A stretch of 64,000 bases of DNA from Phycisphaerae bacterium (GCA_016794925.1 JAEUIW010000003.1:141543-205542), one strand, 5' to 3'; counted from the first letter of the stretch, positions 33,634-43,664 are shown. The notes: a model not told the origin generated them from the letters alone. Numbers and translations are program-made.

Positions 33634-35176
33634 GGCGTTGGAGAGGCTGGACCCCGCCGCGCAGCCCGACCATCAGGCCGCCCAGCATTATGCCCGTTAC
33701 GAATGGGCGGCGGGTTTTCTTCCCGCGCATCGCGTCCTCGATTGCGCCTGCGGTTTCGGGTACGGGTCGGCCCTTCTTCGCGAGCGGGGCGCGTCGTCCG
33801 TGCTCGGGGTGGACGTCAGCGACGACGCGCTCCGGTACGCTCGCGCGCACTACGCTCGGGACGGCATCGAGTACCGCGCGCACGACGCGTTGAAGCTCCG
33901 TGACGCGGGCATCGGGCCATTCGATCTGATCGTCAGCCTGGAGACCATCGAGCACGTGGCTGACCCGAGGGCGCTGCTCGACGTGTACGCCTCGTTGCTC
34001 GCACCCGAAGGCGTGCTGGCGGTCTCCGTGCCGCACGACGCGTACCTGGGTTCCACCAACCCGTACCATCTCTGGAGGGCGGATTTCGACGAGTTTCACG
34101 GGTGGCTCCGAGATCGTTTTCCGCACGTCGGCTGCTACGTTGAATCGCACACGGTCGGCTGCGGGATCTGGCCGAGGGCGCGCGCGGCCAGGGCCGCGGT
34201 GCCCGGCGCGGCCATGCTGCGCGTGCTGGACGGGATCGACGCCGCGCGGGCCACGGGTTTCCTGTTCGCCTGCTCTCGGACCCCGGTCCGGACCGTGAAC
34301 CCCGTCGCGGCGGAGCTGCTCGACGGCTTTGGCTACATGCGCGAGCTGGAAGCGGCCCGCGATCGACTCTGGTCGGAGAACCAGCGGCAAGCGGCGCACC
34401 TCCTGCGCGTCGAATCGTGGGCGCGAGACCGTGAGGCGGAGGCGGCCCGGCTCTCCGCCAGCTGGACCGACCAGCGTGCGCTGATCGATGAGCTCGAGAA
34501 GGAGCGTCTGGCATACGGCGAGGAGGCCCAGAAACTCGTTCGGGCATGGGACGAGCAGGCCGCGCGTCTCGCGGAAATCGATGCCGCACGCGCCGCGGTC
34601 TGGGAGGATCTGCAGCGCCTCAAGGCCGAGTGGGAGAGCCAGGGCAGGCAACTCGCGGACACACGCGCCGATCGGGACAAGATCTGGGCGGAATCGCAGC
34701 GACTCGTCGGGCAGGTCGCGTCCCAGGGCGTCGAAATGGCGGCGCTCCGCGAGCAGCTCGGCCGCGTGCTCCAAGAGGCCAGCGCCGCCCACGCGGAAGC
34801 GGCGAGACAGGCCGCGGCCTGGTCGGCCCAGTGTCGGGTGCGCGAGGCCATGGAGGCCGACCGCGATCGTTGGGAGGTGGAGGCCAAGCGCCTCGCCGCG
34901 GCGTGGGAGGTCGAGCGTGCCGATCGCCTGGCGGCGGAGCAGGAAGGGCGACGGATTCTCGCCGCGCTGCAGCGCGAGCAGGGCGAGGTTACGGCGCTCC
35001 GTGCCGCGGCGGCCGGTCTGGAGGACGAGCTGCGCGGGCTGAGGGATCGGACCGAGAGCGTGCAGGCATCCGGCGTCCACCGGTTCCTCAGCGCCATCAG
35101 ATTGATCGATCGAATCGAACTCAACGGCCGGGCCACAAGCCCGGCCGGCCGGCAGGTCGGAGGCGGGTCACCATGA
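33626..35176 (+). CDS. SAM-dependent methyltransferase with long C-terminal coiled coil
   Basis: 516 residues. Residues of about 20-215 form a class I methyltransferase: VLDCACGFGYGS at 37-48, GVDVSDDAL and SLETIEHVADP. Residues of about 230-485 are a long coiled coil rich in Glu, Arg and Ala with recurring Trp (for example DRLWSENQRQ, KIWAESQRL, VWEDLQRL). In WbdD of E. coli O9a a methyltransferase/kinase is fused to a coiled coil that measures and ends the O-antigen; the layout here is similar but lacks a kinase. It sits between Wzt and a glycosyltransferase, which fits a chain-terminating role. That role is inference. Confidence 0.83.
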   Translation: MPEALERLDPAAQPDHQAAQHYARYEWAAGFLPAHRVLDCACGFGYGSALLRERGASSVLGVDVSDDALRYARAHYARDGIEYRAHDALKLRDAGIGPFDLIVSLETIEHVADPRALLDVYASLLAPEGVLAVSVPHDAYLGSTNPYHLWRADFDEFHGWLRDRFPHVGCYVESHTVGCGIWPRARAARAAVPGAAMLRVLDGIDAARATGFLFACSRTPVRTVNPVAAELLDGFGYMRELEAARDRLWSENQRQAAHLLRVESWARDREAEAARLSASWTDQRALIDELEKERLAYGEEAQKLVRAWDEQAARLAEIDAARAAVWEDLQRLKAEWESQGRQLADTRADRDKIWAESQRLVGQVASQGVEMAALREQLGRVLQEASAAHAEAARQAAAWSAQCRVREAMEADRDRWEVEAKRLAAAWEVERADRLAAEQEGRRILAALQREQGEVTALRAAAAGLEDELRGLRDRTESVQASGVHRFLSAIRLIDRIELNGRATSPAGRQVGGGSP

Positions 35177-37557
35177 GAATCGTGTTCGTGTCCTATGAAT
35201 TCCCGCCTCAGTTCGGCGGCGGCATTGGCACCTATGTCGCGGCGATGACGCGGATTCTCGCCCGCCGCGGCCACCACGTCACCGTCGTGACCACCACCGG
35301 CGCGCCGTTCCCGCAACGTGACCACGATCCGCTGCTGGAAATCGTGCGTGTGCCCGCGGTGCTCCCCGGCGCGTGCGGGGGCTGGAACGCGCAGGGCCAG
35401 GCCGGGGGCGAACCCGCCGCCACCCTCCGGTATTGGCAGGCAAGGTCGGACGCGGTTGCGGACCTGCTCGTGAAGATGACCCGCGCCGGCACAATCGACG
35501 TGATCGAGTTCGGGGATTATCGCGGCGAGGCGAACACCTTTCTGTCCGCGACCGTGCCGGGCCGACGGCCGGTCGCGGCGGTCAAGCTCCACACCCCGCT
35601 GGTCGTGCTGAACCGGTACAACACGCACCTGACCCGCCAGCCCCTGCTCGAGTCGTTCGAGAATCACGCGGTCCTGTCCGCGGATCGTCTGCTGTCCCCT
35701 TCCATGGCCCTGGCCCGCGAGATGCACGCGCTCGTTCCGGGCATCCGAGAGATCGACCTCCACCCCTACGCGGCGGACCCGGCGTTTCTGGACCATCCGG
35801 CGACCGGCGTGACCGAGGCTCCGGAGATCCTGTACGTCGGCCGCCTGGAGCAGCGGAAGGGCGTTGAGGCCCTCGTCCGCGCCGCCTCGATCGTGCTTGA
35901 GGCGTGCCCGGGCGCGACGCTGCACCTGGTCGGGGGCGACACCATGCTCGGCCCGCACGAGCCGTCCACGCGAGCGTTCCTGCAGCGTCTGATCCCCGCC
36001 GCGCTCGCGGCGCGCATCGTGTTCCATGGCGCCGTGCCGCGCGAGCGGCTCGTCGAACGCTACCTGCGGGCCCGGGTGTGCGTCTTCCCCTCGCTGTTCG
36101 AGAACTTCCCGAACACCTGCCTCGAGGCGATGTCCCTCGGACGTTGCGTGATCGGAACCGACAACTCCGGCATGGCCGAGATGATCGAGGACGGCCGCAG
36201 CGGCCGAGTGGTGCGGGCGGGCGACGTGAACCACCTGGCCTCGACGCTCGTGGAGCTGTTCCAGCTCTCCGATGCGGAGCGCCGCGCCATGGGCCGAGCC
36301 GCCCGCGATCGCATGCACTCCGCTTACCACCCCGACCGCATCGGCGAGCAGTTCGAGCGGCTCTACGGCGGGTACCTCCATGCCTCCGGCCGCCGCCCCG
36401 TCCACCAGGCGAGCCCGGCGTACCGGCTCGCCCCCGTGGCCGGGACCACGCCCGAGGTCGCGTTCGTCGTGCCCTGCTTCAACCACGGCGCGTTCGTCGG
36501 GGAGGCGATCGAGAGCATCCGAGCCCAGACGTGGCCCCGCGTCTCGACGGTTGTCATCGATGACGGATCCACCGATCCCGCCACCGCGGAGCGGCTCGAC
36601 GCCCTCCGCTCCGCGGGCGTGCGGGTGATCCGCCAGGACAACCAGGGCCTCGCCGCGGCCCGCAACGCCGGCGTGCGGCACACCGACGCCCCGTTCTTCG
36701 TGCCCCTCGACGCCGACGATCGCGTCGCGCCCGAGTTCGTCGAGCGACTCATCCCGGCGTTGCTTGAGGACGCTTCCCTGGGCTACGCGTACTCGTTCGC
36801 GCAGTTTTTCGGCGCGTCCGACGGTCGCTGGGAGTGTCCCGCGTACGACCCCGTCGCGCTGCTGGTGCAGAACATGAGCACCGCGACCGCGCTGATCCGC
36901 CGCGCCGCGTTCATGCTGGCCGGCGCCGAAGGCGGGTACAGCCGGGACATGATCTACGGGTTCGAGGATTGGGATTTCTGGCTCGCCCTGCTCGCGGTCG
37001 GCTACACCGGCCGCCTCGTTCCCGAACCACTGTTCTTCTACCGCAAGCACGCGGGAGCCTCGATGCTCGCGCAGACCCAGCAACGACGCCCGGAAATGAT
37101 CCGTCGCATGGCCGCGCACCACCGGGCCCTCTACGTCGCCCTCGTCGAGCCCGCCATCACCACCAAGGACGCGATGTTCTTCTCCGAGCACATGGAGGCC
37201 TGGCGCCTGCGCCAGTCGCTGTCCGGCCGGGCGAACGCTGCGTCCGCCGCCGAATCCGACCCGGCGGGCTGTCCCGAGGCCGCGCGCCGAGAACTCGACG
37301 CGATCCTCGGCTCGCGATCGTGGAAGCTCATGCGCAGGCTCAAAGGCTCGCTCCCGTACCGTGTGCTGGCCGACATCCGGTTCGGCCCCGGCTGGGATCA
37401 GGTGGTCGAGGGCCGCTCCCCCGCCGAGTCGCTCGAACGGATCAAGTCCAGCCGCTCGTACCGCCTGATCCAGGGCGTCAAGCGGACCAACGCGTACCAC
37501 CTTTACGCCGCCCGCAAGTACGGGCCGGACTTCAGGTCCGGCCCCGGCGTTCCCTGA
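35173..37557 (+). CDS. Two-domain glycosyltransferase (GT4 plus GT2)
   Basis: 794 residues. The N-terminal half (1 to about 400) is GT4-like: SYEFPPQFGGGIGTYVAAM, EILYVGRLEQRKGVEAL and FPSLFENFPNTCLEAMSLG. The C-terminal half starts at about 428 (VAFVVPCFNHGAFVGEAIES) and is GT2, with the metal-binding DADD near 513-516. The end repeats the phrase SRSWKLMRRLKG, common in planctomycete glycosyltransferases. Two sugars may be added by one protein. ATG 35173 overlaps the methyltransferase stop by 4 bases, so it is the last gene of the export operon. Confidence 0.88.
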   Translation: MRIVFVSYEFPPQFGGGIGTYVAAMTRILARRGHHVTVVTTTGAPFPQRDHDPLLEIVRVPAVLPGACGGWNAQGQAGGEPAATLRYWQARSDAVADLLVKMTRAGTIDVIEFGDYRGEANTFLSATVPGRRPVAAVKLHTPLVVLNRYNTHLTRQPLLESFENHAVLSADRLLSPSMALAREMHALVPGIREIDLHPYAADPAFLDHPATGVTEAPEILYVGRLEQRKGVEALVRAASIVLEACPGATLHLVGGDTMLGPHEPSTRAFLQRLIPAALAARIVFHGAVPRERLVERYLRARVCVFPSLFENFPNTCLEAMSLGRCVIGTDNSGMAEMIEDGRSGRVVRAGDVNHLASTLVELFQLSDAERRAMGRAARDRMHSAYHPDRIGEQFERLYGGYLHASGRRPVHQASPAYRLAPVAGTTPEVAFVVPCFNHGAFVGEAIESIRAQTWPRVSTVVIDDGSTDPATAERLDALRSAGVRVIRQDNQGLAAARNAGVRHTDAPFFVPLDADDRVAPEFVERLIPALLEDASLGYAYSFAQFFGASDGRWECPAYDPVALLVQNMSTATALIRRAAFMLAGAEGGYSRDMIYGFEDWDFWLALLAVGYTGRLVPEPLFFYRKHAGASMLAQTQQRRPEMIRRMAAHHRALYVALVEPAITTKDAMFFSEHMEAWRLRQSLSGRANAASAAESDPAGCPEAARRELDAILGSRSWKLMRRLKGSLPYRVLADIRFGPGWDQVVEGRSPAESLERIKSSRSYRLIQGVKRTNAYHLYAARKYGPDFRSGPGVP

Positions 37558-37577
37558 CGCTCGCCCGCGTCGGCGGA

Positions 37578-37583
37578 TACCAT
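37578..37583 (+). promoter_or_regulatory. -10 element TACCAT, leaderless start of nuoH
   Basis: TACCAT ends 7 bases before ATG 37591; it lies in the 33-base gap after the glycosyltransferase gene, so nuoH has its own start. Confidence 0.45.
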
Positions 37584-37590
37584 CCCGGCC

Positions 37591-38931
37591 ATGTCCCTGC
37601 CGAGTTTCGTTACCGCTCAGTTCGTCATCAGCGCCCTGACCATCGTCGTGGCGATCCACGCGATCCTCATCGGGTGCGCATACCTCATCTACCTCGAGCG
37701 AAAAATCTCGGCGTACATCCAGGACCGCATCGGACCGAACCGCGTGGGATTTGATTTCGGCCTCCCGTTCATGCCCAAGTTCCACTTCTGGGGGCTCGGT
37801 CAGTCGCTCGCCGACGGCGTCAAGTTCCTCCTCAAGGAGGACTACATGCCCAAGGGCGCGGACCCGTTCCTGTTCACGCTGGCACCGGTCGCAATTCTCG
37901 TGCCCGCGCTCATCGGGTTCGCCATCGTTCCCTGGGGCGGGATCTGGATCTGCCCGGACATCACCGTTCCCATCCTGGGCTGGGTCATCCCCGGCGGCCC
38001 CGTTCACATCGCGGGCGCCGCGGTCAACATCGGGCTGGTGTACCTGCTGGCCGTCGCGGCCGTGGGGATCTACGGCGTGGTCCTCGGGGGGTGGGCCAGC
38101 AACAACAAGTACTCGTTCCTCGGCGCGCTGCGCGCGTCCTCGCAGATGCTCTCGTACGAGATCCCGATGGGGCTGTCGCTGCTGGTCGTGTTGCTCATGA
38201 CCGGCTCGCTCTTGCCCATGAAGATCATCGAGCACCAGGTCGCCCACGGCTGGCTGATCGTCTCGCAGCCCTTGGCGGCGATCATCTTCTTTCTCTGCGT
38301 CCTGGCCGAGTGCAACCGAGCCCCGTTCGACAACGCCGAGTGCGAGCAGGAACTCGTCGGCGGGTACCACACCGAATACTCGTCGATGCGATTCGCGCTG
38401 TTCTTCCTCGCCGAGTACGCGCACATGGTCACGAACTCCGCCATGTTCGCCGTGCTCTTCCTTGGCGGGTTTCACCTGCCGTTCATCGGCGCGCTCTCGC
38501 CCCACGAGACCGGTCTTTTCGCGGTGGTCGCCAAGATCGCCGTGCTGACCCTGAAGATCATCCTCCTGATCTCGTTCATGATGCTCATCCGCTGGTCCTT
38601 GCCGCGCCTGCGGTTCGACCAGGTGATGCAGTCCGCGTGGCAGGGCGTCATCCCGCTGTCCATGATCCTGCTGGTCATGAACGCGGTGCTGGTGCAGCAG
38701 CGGGCGACCTCGCTGCCCTCGCTGCTCGTGGCGAATCTCGCCCTCGCCGCCCTCGTCCTGCTGATCCAGCGTCTGCTGCCGCGCCCCGACATGAACCGCA
38801 AGGTCCGGCTGCCCGGCTCACGCTTCCACCCGCCGCTCCACGAGGACGTGCGCACCCGCCCCACCCTCGCTCTCGCCCTTGAGGATCGACCCGTTGAAGG
38901 GTCCTCGCCCATGGCCGGTGCGCGATTCTGA
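37591..38931 (+). CDS. nuoH: NADH-quinone oxidoreductase subunit H
   Basis: 446 residues, eight or nine helices plus a long hydrophilic C-terminal tail (from about residue 395). YLERKISAYIQDRIGPNRVG is the first hallmark, followed by SLADGVKFLLKEDYMP, EIPMGLSLL, and AECNRAPFDNAECEQELVGG with acidic residues lining the quinone site. NuoH links the quinone chamber to the proton-pumping arm of complex I. No other nuo gene lies in the window, so it is detached from its operon or a second copy. The tail of about 50 residues is unusual. Confidence 0.93.
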   Translation: MSLPSFVTAQFVISALTIVVAIHAILIGCAYLIYLERKISAYIQDRIGPNRVGFDFGLPFMPKFHFWGLGQSLADGVKFLLKEDYMPKGADPFLFTLAPVAILVPALIGFAIVPWGGIWICPDITVPILGWVIPGGPVHIAGAAVNIGLVYLLAVAAVGIYGVVLGGWASNNKYSFLGALRASSQMLSYEIPMGLSLLVVLLMTGSLLPMKIIEHQVAHGWLIVSQPLAAIIFFLCVLAECNRAPFDNAECEQELVGGYHTEYSSMRFALFFLAEYAHMVTNSAMFAVLFLGGFHLPFIGALSPHETGLFAVVAKIAVLTLKIILLISFMMLIRWSLPRLRFDQVMQSAWQGVIPLSMILLVMNAVLVQQRATSLPSLLVANLALAALVLLIQRLLPRPDMNRKVRLPGSRFHPPLHEDVRTRPTLALALEDRPVEGSSPMAGARF

Positions 38932-38935
38932 GCGT

Positions 38936-39619
38936 TCAGCCCGGTGAGACGTCCGCGCGCCGGTTCAACGCGTACATCGTTGGCAGCAGGTAGTTCCGGT
39001 CGTGGTACACCAGCACCTGCCCGCTGATGGTGAACGTCGCCTCTTCGCCCATCCGCTCGGCCAGCCGCTCGATGCCCATCAGGTTCTGGCACGGAACGAT
39101 CGACATCGGCGCGTCCGTGCGCCCGTCCGCGCCGGCATCGAACACGAACGTCCATTCCCCGCCCGAGGACCTCACCACGCGCCCCCGCCGCGAGACCAGG
39201 AACGCGCCCTCGCGCAACAACCGCGCCGGGGTGAATGACCGCTCCCGGTTCCCGGGGACGCCGCCCTCCACGGGAGGCGCCGCCCCCGGAATCGTGGCGG
39301 GCGCCGGATCACGACGTGGAACCGAACCCGGGGCCCGCTTCTCCAGGTCGCGGATCGCCTCTTCAGGGCTCTGTGGTTTCGAGGGTGGCGCGGGCGGAGT
39401 GGGTCTGGCATTCTCGTTCGAATTCGGCGGCGGCTCGATTCTGGGGAGCTCGCTTGAGGCACCCGTCCACGCCGCCACCAACGACATCCCATCGTCGGCG
39501 CGTGCCGCGGCGGCCACCGGACTCGGGGTACGCGAGTCCGTCGCATCGGAATTCCGCGGGAGTGCTCCCCCGACCATCCACCACCCGATGACGCCGACGG
39601 CGACGAACTTGGTCCACAT
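38936..39619 (-). CDS. Uncharacterised exported or anchored protein
   Basis: 227 residues from ATG 39619 (MWTKFVAVGVIGWWM), with one N-terminal hydrophobic segment and then a long Pro/Ala/Arg-rich linker (residues of about 20-120). The conserved-looking part is C-terminal: FLVSRRGRVVRSSGGEWTFV, MSIVPCQNLMGIERLAERMG, TFTISGQVLVYHDRNYLLP. This arrangement occurs in Phycisphaerae proteins of unknown role; I cannot name a family. An alternative start at 39658 adds 13 residues. It is convergent with nuoH, with 4 bases between stops. Confidence 0.6.
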   Translation of the reverse strand: MWTKFVAVGVIGWWMVGGALPRNSDATDSRTPSPVAAAARADDGMSLVAAWTGASSELPRIEPPPNSNENARPTPPAPPSKPQSPEEAIRDLEKRAPGSVPRRDPAPATIPGAAPPVEGGVPGNRERSFTPARLLREGAFLVSRRGRVVRSSGGEWTFVFDAGADGRTDAPMSIVPCQNLMGIERLAERMGEEATFTISGQVLVYHDRNYLLPTMYALNRRADVSPG

Positions 39620-39792
39620 CTTGCGTACTCCCGGCGCCGCGTCGCTCGGCATTCGCACCGCCGGACGCGCGCTCGAACACCCATGTTATCGACGCCTCGG
39701 GACGTGCGCGTGACCCCGAATCGGGTTCCACCGCGCGTCCGTATTCCCTCTGACGGGTTGTCCGCGTCGCTGGGGTCAACAGCCGAAAGCGG

Positions 39793-40983
39793 TCAACGGG
39801 TTTCGGGCAGGCTTCGGGCCCACCGGATCAGCACATCCGCGACCTCGGGGTGCGTGAATTCGACCGGCGGACGCTCGCCGCGCGCCAACATGTCACGCAC
39901 GGCCGTGCCCGACAGGTTGATCAGATCTCCCTCGATTTTGGGATAACTCTTCCCCGACACCATCCCGCCATAGGACTTGCTGTAGCCCGTGTGCTCGAAC
40001 TTCAGGGGCGCGATCGCGAGATCGGCGGCGTCGATGGTGTCGAAGATCTTCTGCGCGTCGTAGGTGCCGTAGTACGTGCCCACCCCCGCGTGGTCGCGTC
40101 CGACGATGAAGTGCGTGCAGCCGTAGTTCTTTCTCATGATGGCGTGATGGACCGCTTCCTTTGGCCCGGCGTACCGCATCGCCGCGGGGAGCACCGAGAC
40201 CATCGTCGTCTGCGGGTTGAAATACTTCGCGGCGAGCACCCCGATCGCCTCCATGCGCACGTCGGCGGGTATGTCTCCCTTCTTGGTCTCGCCGACCAGA
40301 GGATGGATGAGCAGCCCGTCGCAGATCTCCTGTGCGCACTTGCACACGTACTCGTGGGCGCGATGGATCGGGTTCCGCGTCTGGAACGCGACCACGGTCT
40401 TCCAACCGCGCCGGTCAAACTCGGCCCGCGTCTGAGCGGGGGTCAACCTCTGGCTGACGAACGCCTCCGGGCCGCCGGGATCGACACAGACGGTCAGGCT
40501 CTGCACCGGACCGGCCAGGCAGACCTCCCCCTCGGCCTGCACCTGAGCCACGCCCGGATGGGCGGGGTCTTCGGTTCGGAACACACTGGGAATCTCCAGG
40601 GCCTTGTCGTGCGGGAAGACCTCGTTCACCGTCATCACGGCCTGGAGCGTCCCGTTGGGTGCGTGCAACGCCACCCGCGCGCCCACGCCCGGGGCGCTGT
40701 CGCGTGGCACGGCGAGCAGGATCGGGATTGACCAGGTCCGGCCGTCCGCCAGCCGTGCGCGGCGGCACACGCTCTCAAAATCGGCGCGTCCCATGAATCC
40801 CGTCAGGGGGCTGTACCCCCCGATGGTGATCAGCTCCAAGTCGCACGATTGCTTCGCGGACAGCGTGACTCTCGCGAGCCCCGCGGCCTCTCGTCGGAGG
40901 GCATCGGGCTGGGGCAACCCCGGGGCGCTGCCCGCGAGTGTGTTCACGAGCGTTCCGCCGTGCGGGGCGATCAGACCTTGCAT
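39793..40983 (-). CDS. sat: Sulfate adenylyltransferase (ATP sulfurylase)
   Basis: 396 residues. Converts sulfate and ATP to adenosine 5'-phosphosulfate. [10 protein letters not shown] at 201-210 holds the two substrate-binding motifs, [13 protein letters not shown] is the later nucleotide block, and [10 protein letters not shown] lies near 56-65. It is the monomeric-type sulfurylase without a C-terminal kinase. ATG 40983 has a strong GAAGGAGG site and a TACCCT -10, so it has a normal leader, unlike many neighbours. It is divergent from cysC, which uses its product. No APS or sulfite reductase is here, which favours sulfation over assimilation. Confidence 0.94.
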   Translation of the reverse strand: MQGLIAPHGGTLVNTLAGSAPGLPQPDALRREAAGLARVTLSAKQSCDLELITIGGYSPLTGFMGRADFESVCRRARLADGRTWSIPILLAVPRDSAPGVGARVALHAPNGTLQAVMTVNEVFPHDKALEIPSVFRTEDPAHPGVAQVQAEGEVCLAGPVQSLTVCVDPGGPEAFVSQRLTPAQTRAEFDRRGWKTVVAFQTRNPIHRAHEYVCKCAQEICDGLLIHPLVGETKKGDIPADVRMEAIGVLAAKYFNPQTTMVSVLPAAMRYAGPKEAVHHAIMRKNYGCTHFIVGRDHAGVGTYYGTYDAQKIFDTIDAADLAIAPLKFEHTGYSKSYGGMVSGKSYPKIEGDLINLSGTAVRDMLARGERPPVEFTHPEVADVLIRWARSLPETR

Positions 40984-41103
40984 GCGAGCCTCCTTCAGAG
41001 TGGCGATCAGGGTAGCGCGGTTCTTCCCGTCCGATCGCCCGCTCCGACGGTTCTCGGAACCCGCGAGTGGAGCGCCGGAAGCCCCGCCGCGCCCCCGCGG
41101 CGC

Positions 41104-41109
41104 TACGCT
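41104..41109 (+). promoter_or_regulatory. -10 element TACGCT ahead of cysC
   Basis: TACGCT lies 25 bases before GTG 41135, leaving room for a short leader with AGGAG at 41123-41127. Confidence 0.35.
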
Positions 41110-41134
41110 CCGGACACCCATTCAGGAGCCCCCC

Positions 41135-41749
41135 GTGGCCGAGCAGAAAGCAACGAACATCCACTGGCACGCCGGGAACCTCTCACGCGAGGACCGCTGG
41201 CGCGATCTCAAGGCCCGGGGCGCCACCCTCTGGTTCACGGGCCTGTCCGCGTCGGGCAAATCGACCATCGCCAGCGCCCTGGAGCAGCACCTGGTGCACC
41301 TGGGCATCCACTGCTACCGCCTCGACGGTGACAACATCCGGCACGGCCTGAACAAGAACCTCGGGTTCTCCGCAGAGGACCGCGCCGAGAACATCCGCCG
41401 CATCGGCGAGGTCGCCAAGCTCTTCGCGGACTCGGGCAGCGTGGCGCTCACCAGCTTCATCAGCCCCTATCGCAAGGACCGCGACCTGTGCCGCGCCCTG
41501 CATGACAAGGACGCCATTCCTTTCATCGAGGTGTTCGTTGACACGCCCATCGAGGTCTGCGAGCAGCGCGACCCGAAGGGACTCTACAAGAAGGCCCGCG
41601 CCGGCGAGATCAAGGGATTCACGGGCATCGACGACCCCTACGAGGCCCCGCTCAAGCCCGAACTCGTGCTCAAGCCGGGTGTCATGAGCGTCGAGCAATC
41701 GGTCGCGGCGTGCCTCGACCTGCTCCGCTCCCGACGCATCATCGCCTGA
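41135..41749 (+). CDS. cysC: Adenylylsulfate (APS) kinase
   Basis: 204 residues from GTG 41135. Phosphorylates APS to PAPS, the sulfate donor of sulfotransferases. The P-loop is GLSASGKS at 36-43, followed by [17 protein letters not shown] and [12 protein letters not shown], and [20 protein letters not shown]. Normal family length. It is divergent from sat, with about 150 bases between the starts, and next to two PAPS-dependent sulfotransferases, so its product is probably used locally for sulfation. Confidence 0.95.
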   Translation: MAEQKATNIHWHAGNLSREDRWRDLKARGATLWFTGLSASGKSTIASALEQHLVHLGIHCYRLDGDNIRHGLNKNLGFSAEDRAENIRRIGEVAKLFADSGSVALTSFISPYRKDRDLCRALHDKDAIPFIEVFVDTPIEVCEQRDPKGLYKKARAGEIKGFTGIDDPYEAPLKPELVLKPGVMSVEQSVAACLDLLRSRRIIA

Positions 41750-41792
41750 CGACGCGGCTCTTCGCGGGTGTGGGCCCGCGCCCCGGCCCGCC

Positions 41793-43559
41793 TCAGATCA
41801 GCCCGTCGAGCCCGGCGATCAGTTCGCCCAAGTGCCTCTCGAACCTCTTCCATCGTCCCACCGACGAGTTGTACACCGGCCGTCGCACCTGGTCGATGCT
41901 GGCCGTGGGCACCACCCGCGCGTGCTCGTGGAAGCGGAGGCAGCGCTCGTCCCACCCGAGCCCCGTGAACTCGATCAGCGTGCGCGCCCACGGGCCCGGA
42001 TCCGCCACCACCCGCTCGTACGGAAATTCCAGCACCGGCACCCGCACGATCGGCGTCAGGTGCCGCATCATCTTCACGTTCACCCTGTACGCCGCGGCGA
42101 GGTCCGCCAGGCTGTTGCTGTACGAGTGCATCTGGTTGAAGGGCGTCGTGTAGCAGGACAGCAGCGTGTCGCGCGGGTCGCGCGTGCAGTGGATCACCCG
42201 CGCCCCCGGGAAGAGCAGGTCGATCAGGCCCAGGTGCATGAAATTGTGCGGCATCTTGTCCGTCACGCGCGCGGCCGATCCCCCGAGGCGCCGCAGCCGC
42301 TCCAACTGCGCGCCGGCGTGTCGCTCCAGCACCTCGGGCGTGAGCGTCCGCACGCACCCGGGATACCGTCGCTCGGGCGGCGGCGGCTTGCCGGCCGCCG
42401 CTCGCTCGCCAAGGCTGGCCGCGATCGCGTGCATGTCCCCCAGCTCCCCCGCCCCGAACGCCCGCGGGTGGCTCGCGATGATCTGCTCCGCCAGGCTCGT
42501 GCCCGAGCGCGGCATGCCCACGATGAACACCGGGAGCTGGTCCCGGTTCGTCGCCCGCGGCAGCGCGGGCAGCGCCGCCGCGTGGAACACGCTCAGGATC
42601 TCGTCCATCGCCCGCTCGTACAGGGCCGCGTTGAACGCTCGCGGGTACTCCTCGTTGGCCGCGCGGAATTCCGCGAACGCGCCATCGAAATCACCTTCCG
42701 CCTCGCGCAGTCCCCCCAGCGCGAATCGGACCGACGAACGGTGGCCCGGGCTCGGCGCCGCCTCGGCCAACGCCCGCGCGCACGCCCCGATGGCGCGGGC
42801 CCGCTGTTCCGGGGACTTCGCGACCCGCGCGTAGGTCACCGCGACCGCCGCGTTCGCCGGCCCCCGGTCCAGCGCCCCTTCGAGCTGCGCCGTGGCCTCC
42901 TCGACGCGTCGAACCGAAATGAGAACATCCGCGCGCCCCGCCAGCGCGATCACGTTCCCGGGGCCCAGTTCCAACGCCCGGGCGTAGTGCCGCTCCGCCT
43001 CATCCAGACGGCCGCACGTGCGGCACGCGCCGGCCAGGTCCGTGTACCCGGCCGCGTCCGGACGCAGCGCGACCACCTCTTCCAGCCTCCGGATCGCCTC
43101 ATCGTGTTTCCCCAGGATCATCAGCGCCTGCCCGAGCACGGCCCGCAGCGTCGCGTCCCGTGGATGGCGGCCCAGCATCGGCGTCAGCAGGGCGATCGCC
43201 TCTTCCGGCCGGTGCGACAGCGACCGGCACTTGGCCAGCCACGTCCGTGCCGTCAGGCTTGATGCGTCCTGTGCCAACGCCGCGGTCAGCGCCGAGGCGG
43301 CCTCGTTGATTCGGCCCATCGCCACCAGGCACCGGCCCAGCAGCGCCCGGGTCTCCGCGTCGGCGGTCGGGCGTGAGGCCGCCGCGCCCAGCACCTCCGC
43401 CGCATCCGCGAACCGCTTCGCGTCGATCAGGAGCCCGCCCAGCGCCCGGGCCACGCCAGCGCTCGTGGGCTCCGCCGCCAGCGCTTGGCGGTACAGCCGC
43501 TCCGCCTCGGGGAGCTCCCCGGCCTCGTGCTTCCGCTTCGCCGCCGCCGCGATCTGCAT
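41793..43559 (-). CDS. TPR-repeat sulfotransferase, first paralogue
   Basis: 588 residues from ATG 43559. Residues of about 1-310 are tetratricopeptide repeats (EAERLYRQALAAEP, EAIRRLEEVVALRPDA, EAERHYARALELGPG). Residues of about 330-585 form a PAPS-dependent sulfotransferase: PVFIVGMPRSGTSLAEQ binds the 5'-phosphosulfate and VIHCTRDPRDTLLSC the 3'-phosphate. The start is chosen because it gives exactly the length of its paralogue at 43672; TTG 43571 or an ATG at 43673 (opposite to the paralogue's start codon) are alternatives. Sulfate acceptor unknown; it may be a protein or a glycan. Confidence 0.87.
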   Translation of the reverse strand: MQIAAAAKRKHEAGELPEAERLYRQALAAEPTSAGVARALGGLLIDAKRFADAAEVLGAAASRPTADAETRALLGRCLVAMGRINEAASALTAALAQDASSLTARTWLAKCRSLSHRPEEAIALLTPMLGRHPRDATLRAVLGQALMILGKHDEAIRRLEEVVALRPDAAGYTDLAGACRTCGRLDEAERHYARALELGPGNVIALAGRADVLISVRRVEEATAQLEGALDRGPANAAVAVTYARVAKSPEQRARAIGACARALAEAAPSPGHRSSVRFALGGLREAEGDFDGAFAEFRAANEEYPRAFNAALYERAMDEILSVFHAAALPALPRATNRDQLPVFIVGMPRSGTSLAEQIIASHPRAFGAGELGDMHAIAASLGERAAAGKPPPPERRYPGCVRTLTPEVLERHAGAQLERLRRLGGSAARVTDKMPHNFMHLGLIDLLFPGARVIHCTRDPRDTLLSCYTTPFNQMHSYSNSLADLAAAYRVNVKMMRHLTPIVRVPVLEFPYERVVADPGPWARTLIEFTGLGWDERCLRFHEHARVVPTASIDQVRRPVYNSSVGRWKRFERHLGELIAGLDGLI

Positions 43560-43658
43560 CGACTTGCCCAACGCTCCTCCGATCCCGGCGACCCGCACGC
43601 CGCGCCCGGTCAAGGTCCCACCTCGGATCGTACCTCCCGTGATCGTTCCGCTCACTCG

Positions 43659-43664
43659 TATACT
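43659..43664 (+). promoter_or_regulatory. -10 element TATACT, leaderless start of TPR-sulfotransferase
   Basis: TATACT, two mismatches from TATAAT, ends 7 bases before ATG 43672. Confidence 0.5.

Noticed and set aside
34333..38505. A 1390-codon minus-strand open frame
   Set aside because: It is antisense to the methyltransferase, glycosyltransferase and nuoH genes, has no homology, and is what GC-rich codon bias produces on the opposite strand.
41765..41785. GCGGG...CCCGC hairpin between cysC and the sulfotransferase as a terminator
   Set aside because: Only a 5-bp stem without a T run; too weak to call in this GC content.
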